In this document: piece by piece, positions 63,737 through 64,000 of the stretch
How the letters are laid out: each line of letters begins with the position of its first letter
How positions within the stretch are numbered: the first letter of the stretch is position 1
Origin: Marinicella meishanensis
GTDB lineage: Bacteria > Pseudomonadota > Gammaproteobacteria > Xanthomonadales > Marinicellaceae
Assembly: GCF_019931145.1 (NCBI RefSeq)
Contig: NZ_JAIOUV010000002.1
Coordinates: 310,001-374,000, forward strand
Length of the DNA: 64,000 nucleotides
Reading direction: 5' to 3'
The notes under the pieces: model-generated
Told to the model about the DNA's origin: nothing
The model's database searches: none
Seen by the model: only the letters and a program-made list of their open reading frames with translations
Translations under genes and position numbers: made by a program

Positions 63737-64000
63737 ATGAACCCGCCCCACACCTGCAGACCCATGCAAATTATCGACATACCGGCGGTGTTTGCCGTCA
63801 GGACCGACACCCGAGAGAATCGCATCAGCATGGTCCAAGGCCGCTTATGGCATCACGCCGCCGACGATGGCGCAACAATTGGCCGCTGATGTTCGTGGCT
63901 GGGTGGCGGTGTATCGGGATGACATCGTGGGTTTTTGTATGGGTCAAAAAACCACCGGTGATAATGTTGGTGCTGGCGCTGCTGCCAGATCACGCAGGTC
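63737..64000 (+). pseudogene. GNAT acetyltransferase gene with two frameshifts (partial)
   Basis: From ATG 63737 the frame encodes a GNAT-like start (CRPMQIIDIPAVFAVRTDTR, ENRISM) but reaches a stop at about 63888. Shifting frame near 63839 gives AAYGITPPTMAQQLAADVRG, then WVAVYRDDIVGFCMGQKTTGD. A second shift near 63963 restores MLVLALLPDHAG, the acetyl-CoA-binding beta strand region. Two one-base changes therefore break an otherwise normal gene. It continues past the window edge. Either it is a true pseudogene or there are local base-calling errors. Confidence 0.65.

Overview
The window is a chromosomal stretch of a gammaproteobacterium. The evidence is the gene families and their order: gspA-gspB, ntrX-trkA-trkH and algZ-algR-hemC-hemD. 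There is no plasmid or phage backbone and no rRNA, tRNA or CRISPR. Gene order and the AbgT/SSF/TonB repertoire would suit a marine heterotroph near the Xanthomonadales/Marinicella group, but the genus cannot be settled from this sequence. All counts and alignments here were made by eye.

Layout. (1) 1-13.6 kb, moderate GC, housekeeping: type II secretion accessory genes gspA (partial) and gspB, a rhomboid protease, DUF1820, an NtrX-like regulator, trkA-trkH, comF, smc, queF, a serine hydrolase and a sodium:solute symporter. (2) 13.75-31.0 kb: bfd under a clear Fur-type promoter, then a visibly AT-richer block that looks acquired. It holds a lipoprotein/VOC/amidohydrolase group, a LytS/LytT-type two-component pair, a TonB-dependent receptor, an AraC regulator, a DUF5916 outer-membrane protein, an IorA/IorB-type molybdenum hydroxylase, a CadC-like TPR regulator and a Tat-exported intradiol dioxygenase. 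Together they suggest uptake and periplasmic oxidation of an aromatic or N-heterocyclic compound. (3) 31.1-43.6 kb: gltP/dctA-type symporter, FMN glutamate synthase-like protein, DUF2782, lipoproteins, hemD with an unusual zinc-ribbon tail, hemC, algR, algZ, a hot-dog thioesterase, folB, abgT and a DsbC-like isomerase. (4) 43.6-45.0 kb: a decayed gene and a repeat region with eight tandem copies of a 90-base REP-like unit. (5) 45.1-47.8 kb: small secreted and membrane proteins and an FG-GAP propeller. (6) 48.0-61.1 kb: the branched-chain amino acid locus as two divergent operons, ilvE-ilvD-ilvB-ilvN-ilvC-ilvA (minus) and leuA-leuC-leuD-leuB (plus). Each is preceded by a short leader peptide rich in regulatory amino acid codons. 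(7) 61.1-64.0 kb: secreted proteins, an HxlR regulator with duplicated operators and its divergent membrane-protein target, and a frameshifted GNAT gene at the edge.

Main points of interest: two attenuation-type leader peptides in one intergenic region, neither normally annotated; a HemD-zinc-ribbon fusion; paired LytTR-type direct repeats between the sensor/regulator pair and the TonB receptor; a sigma-54-activator-like protein that has lost its ATPase and sigma-54 contact motifs; and two paralogous four-cysteine secreted proteins of unknown function.
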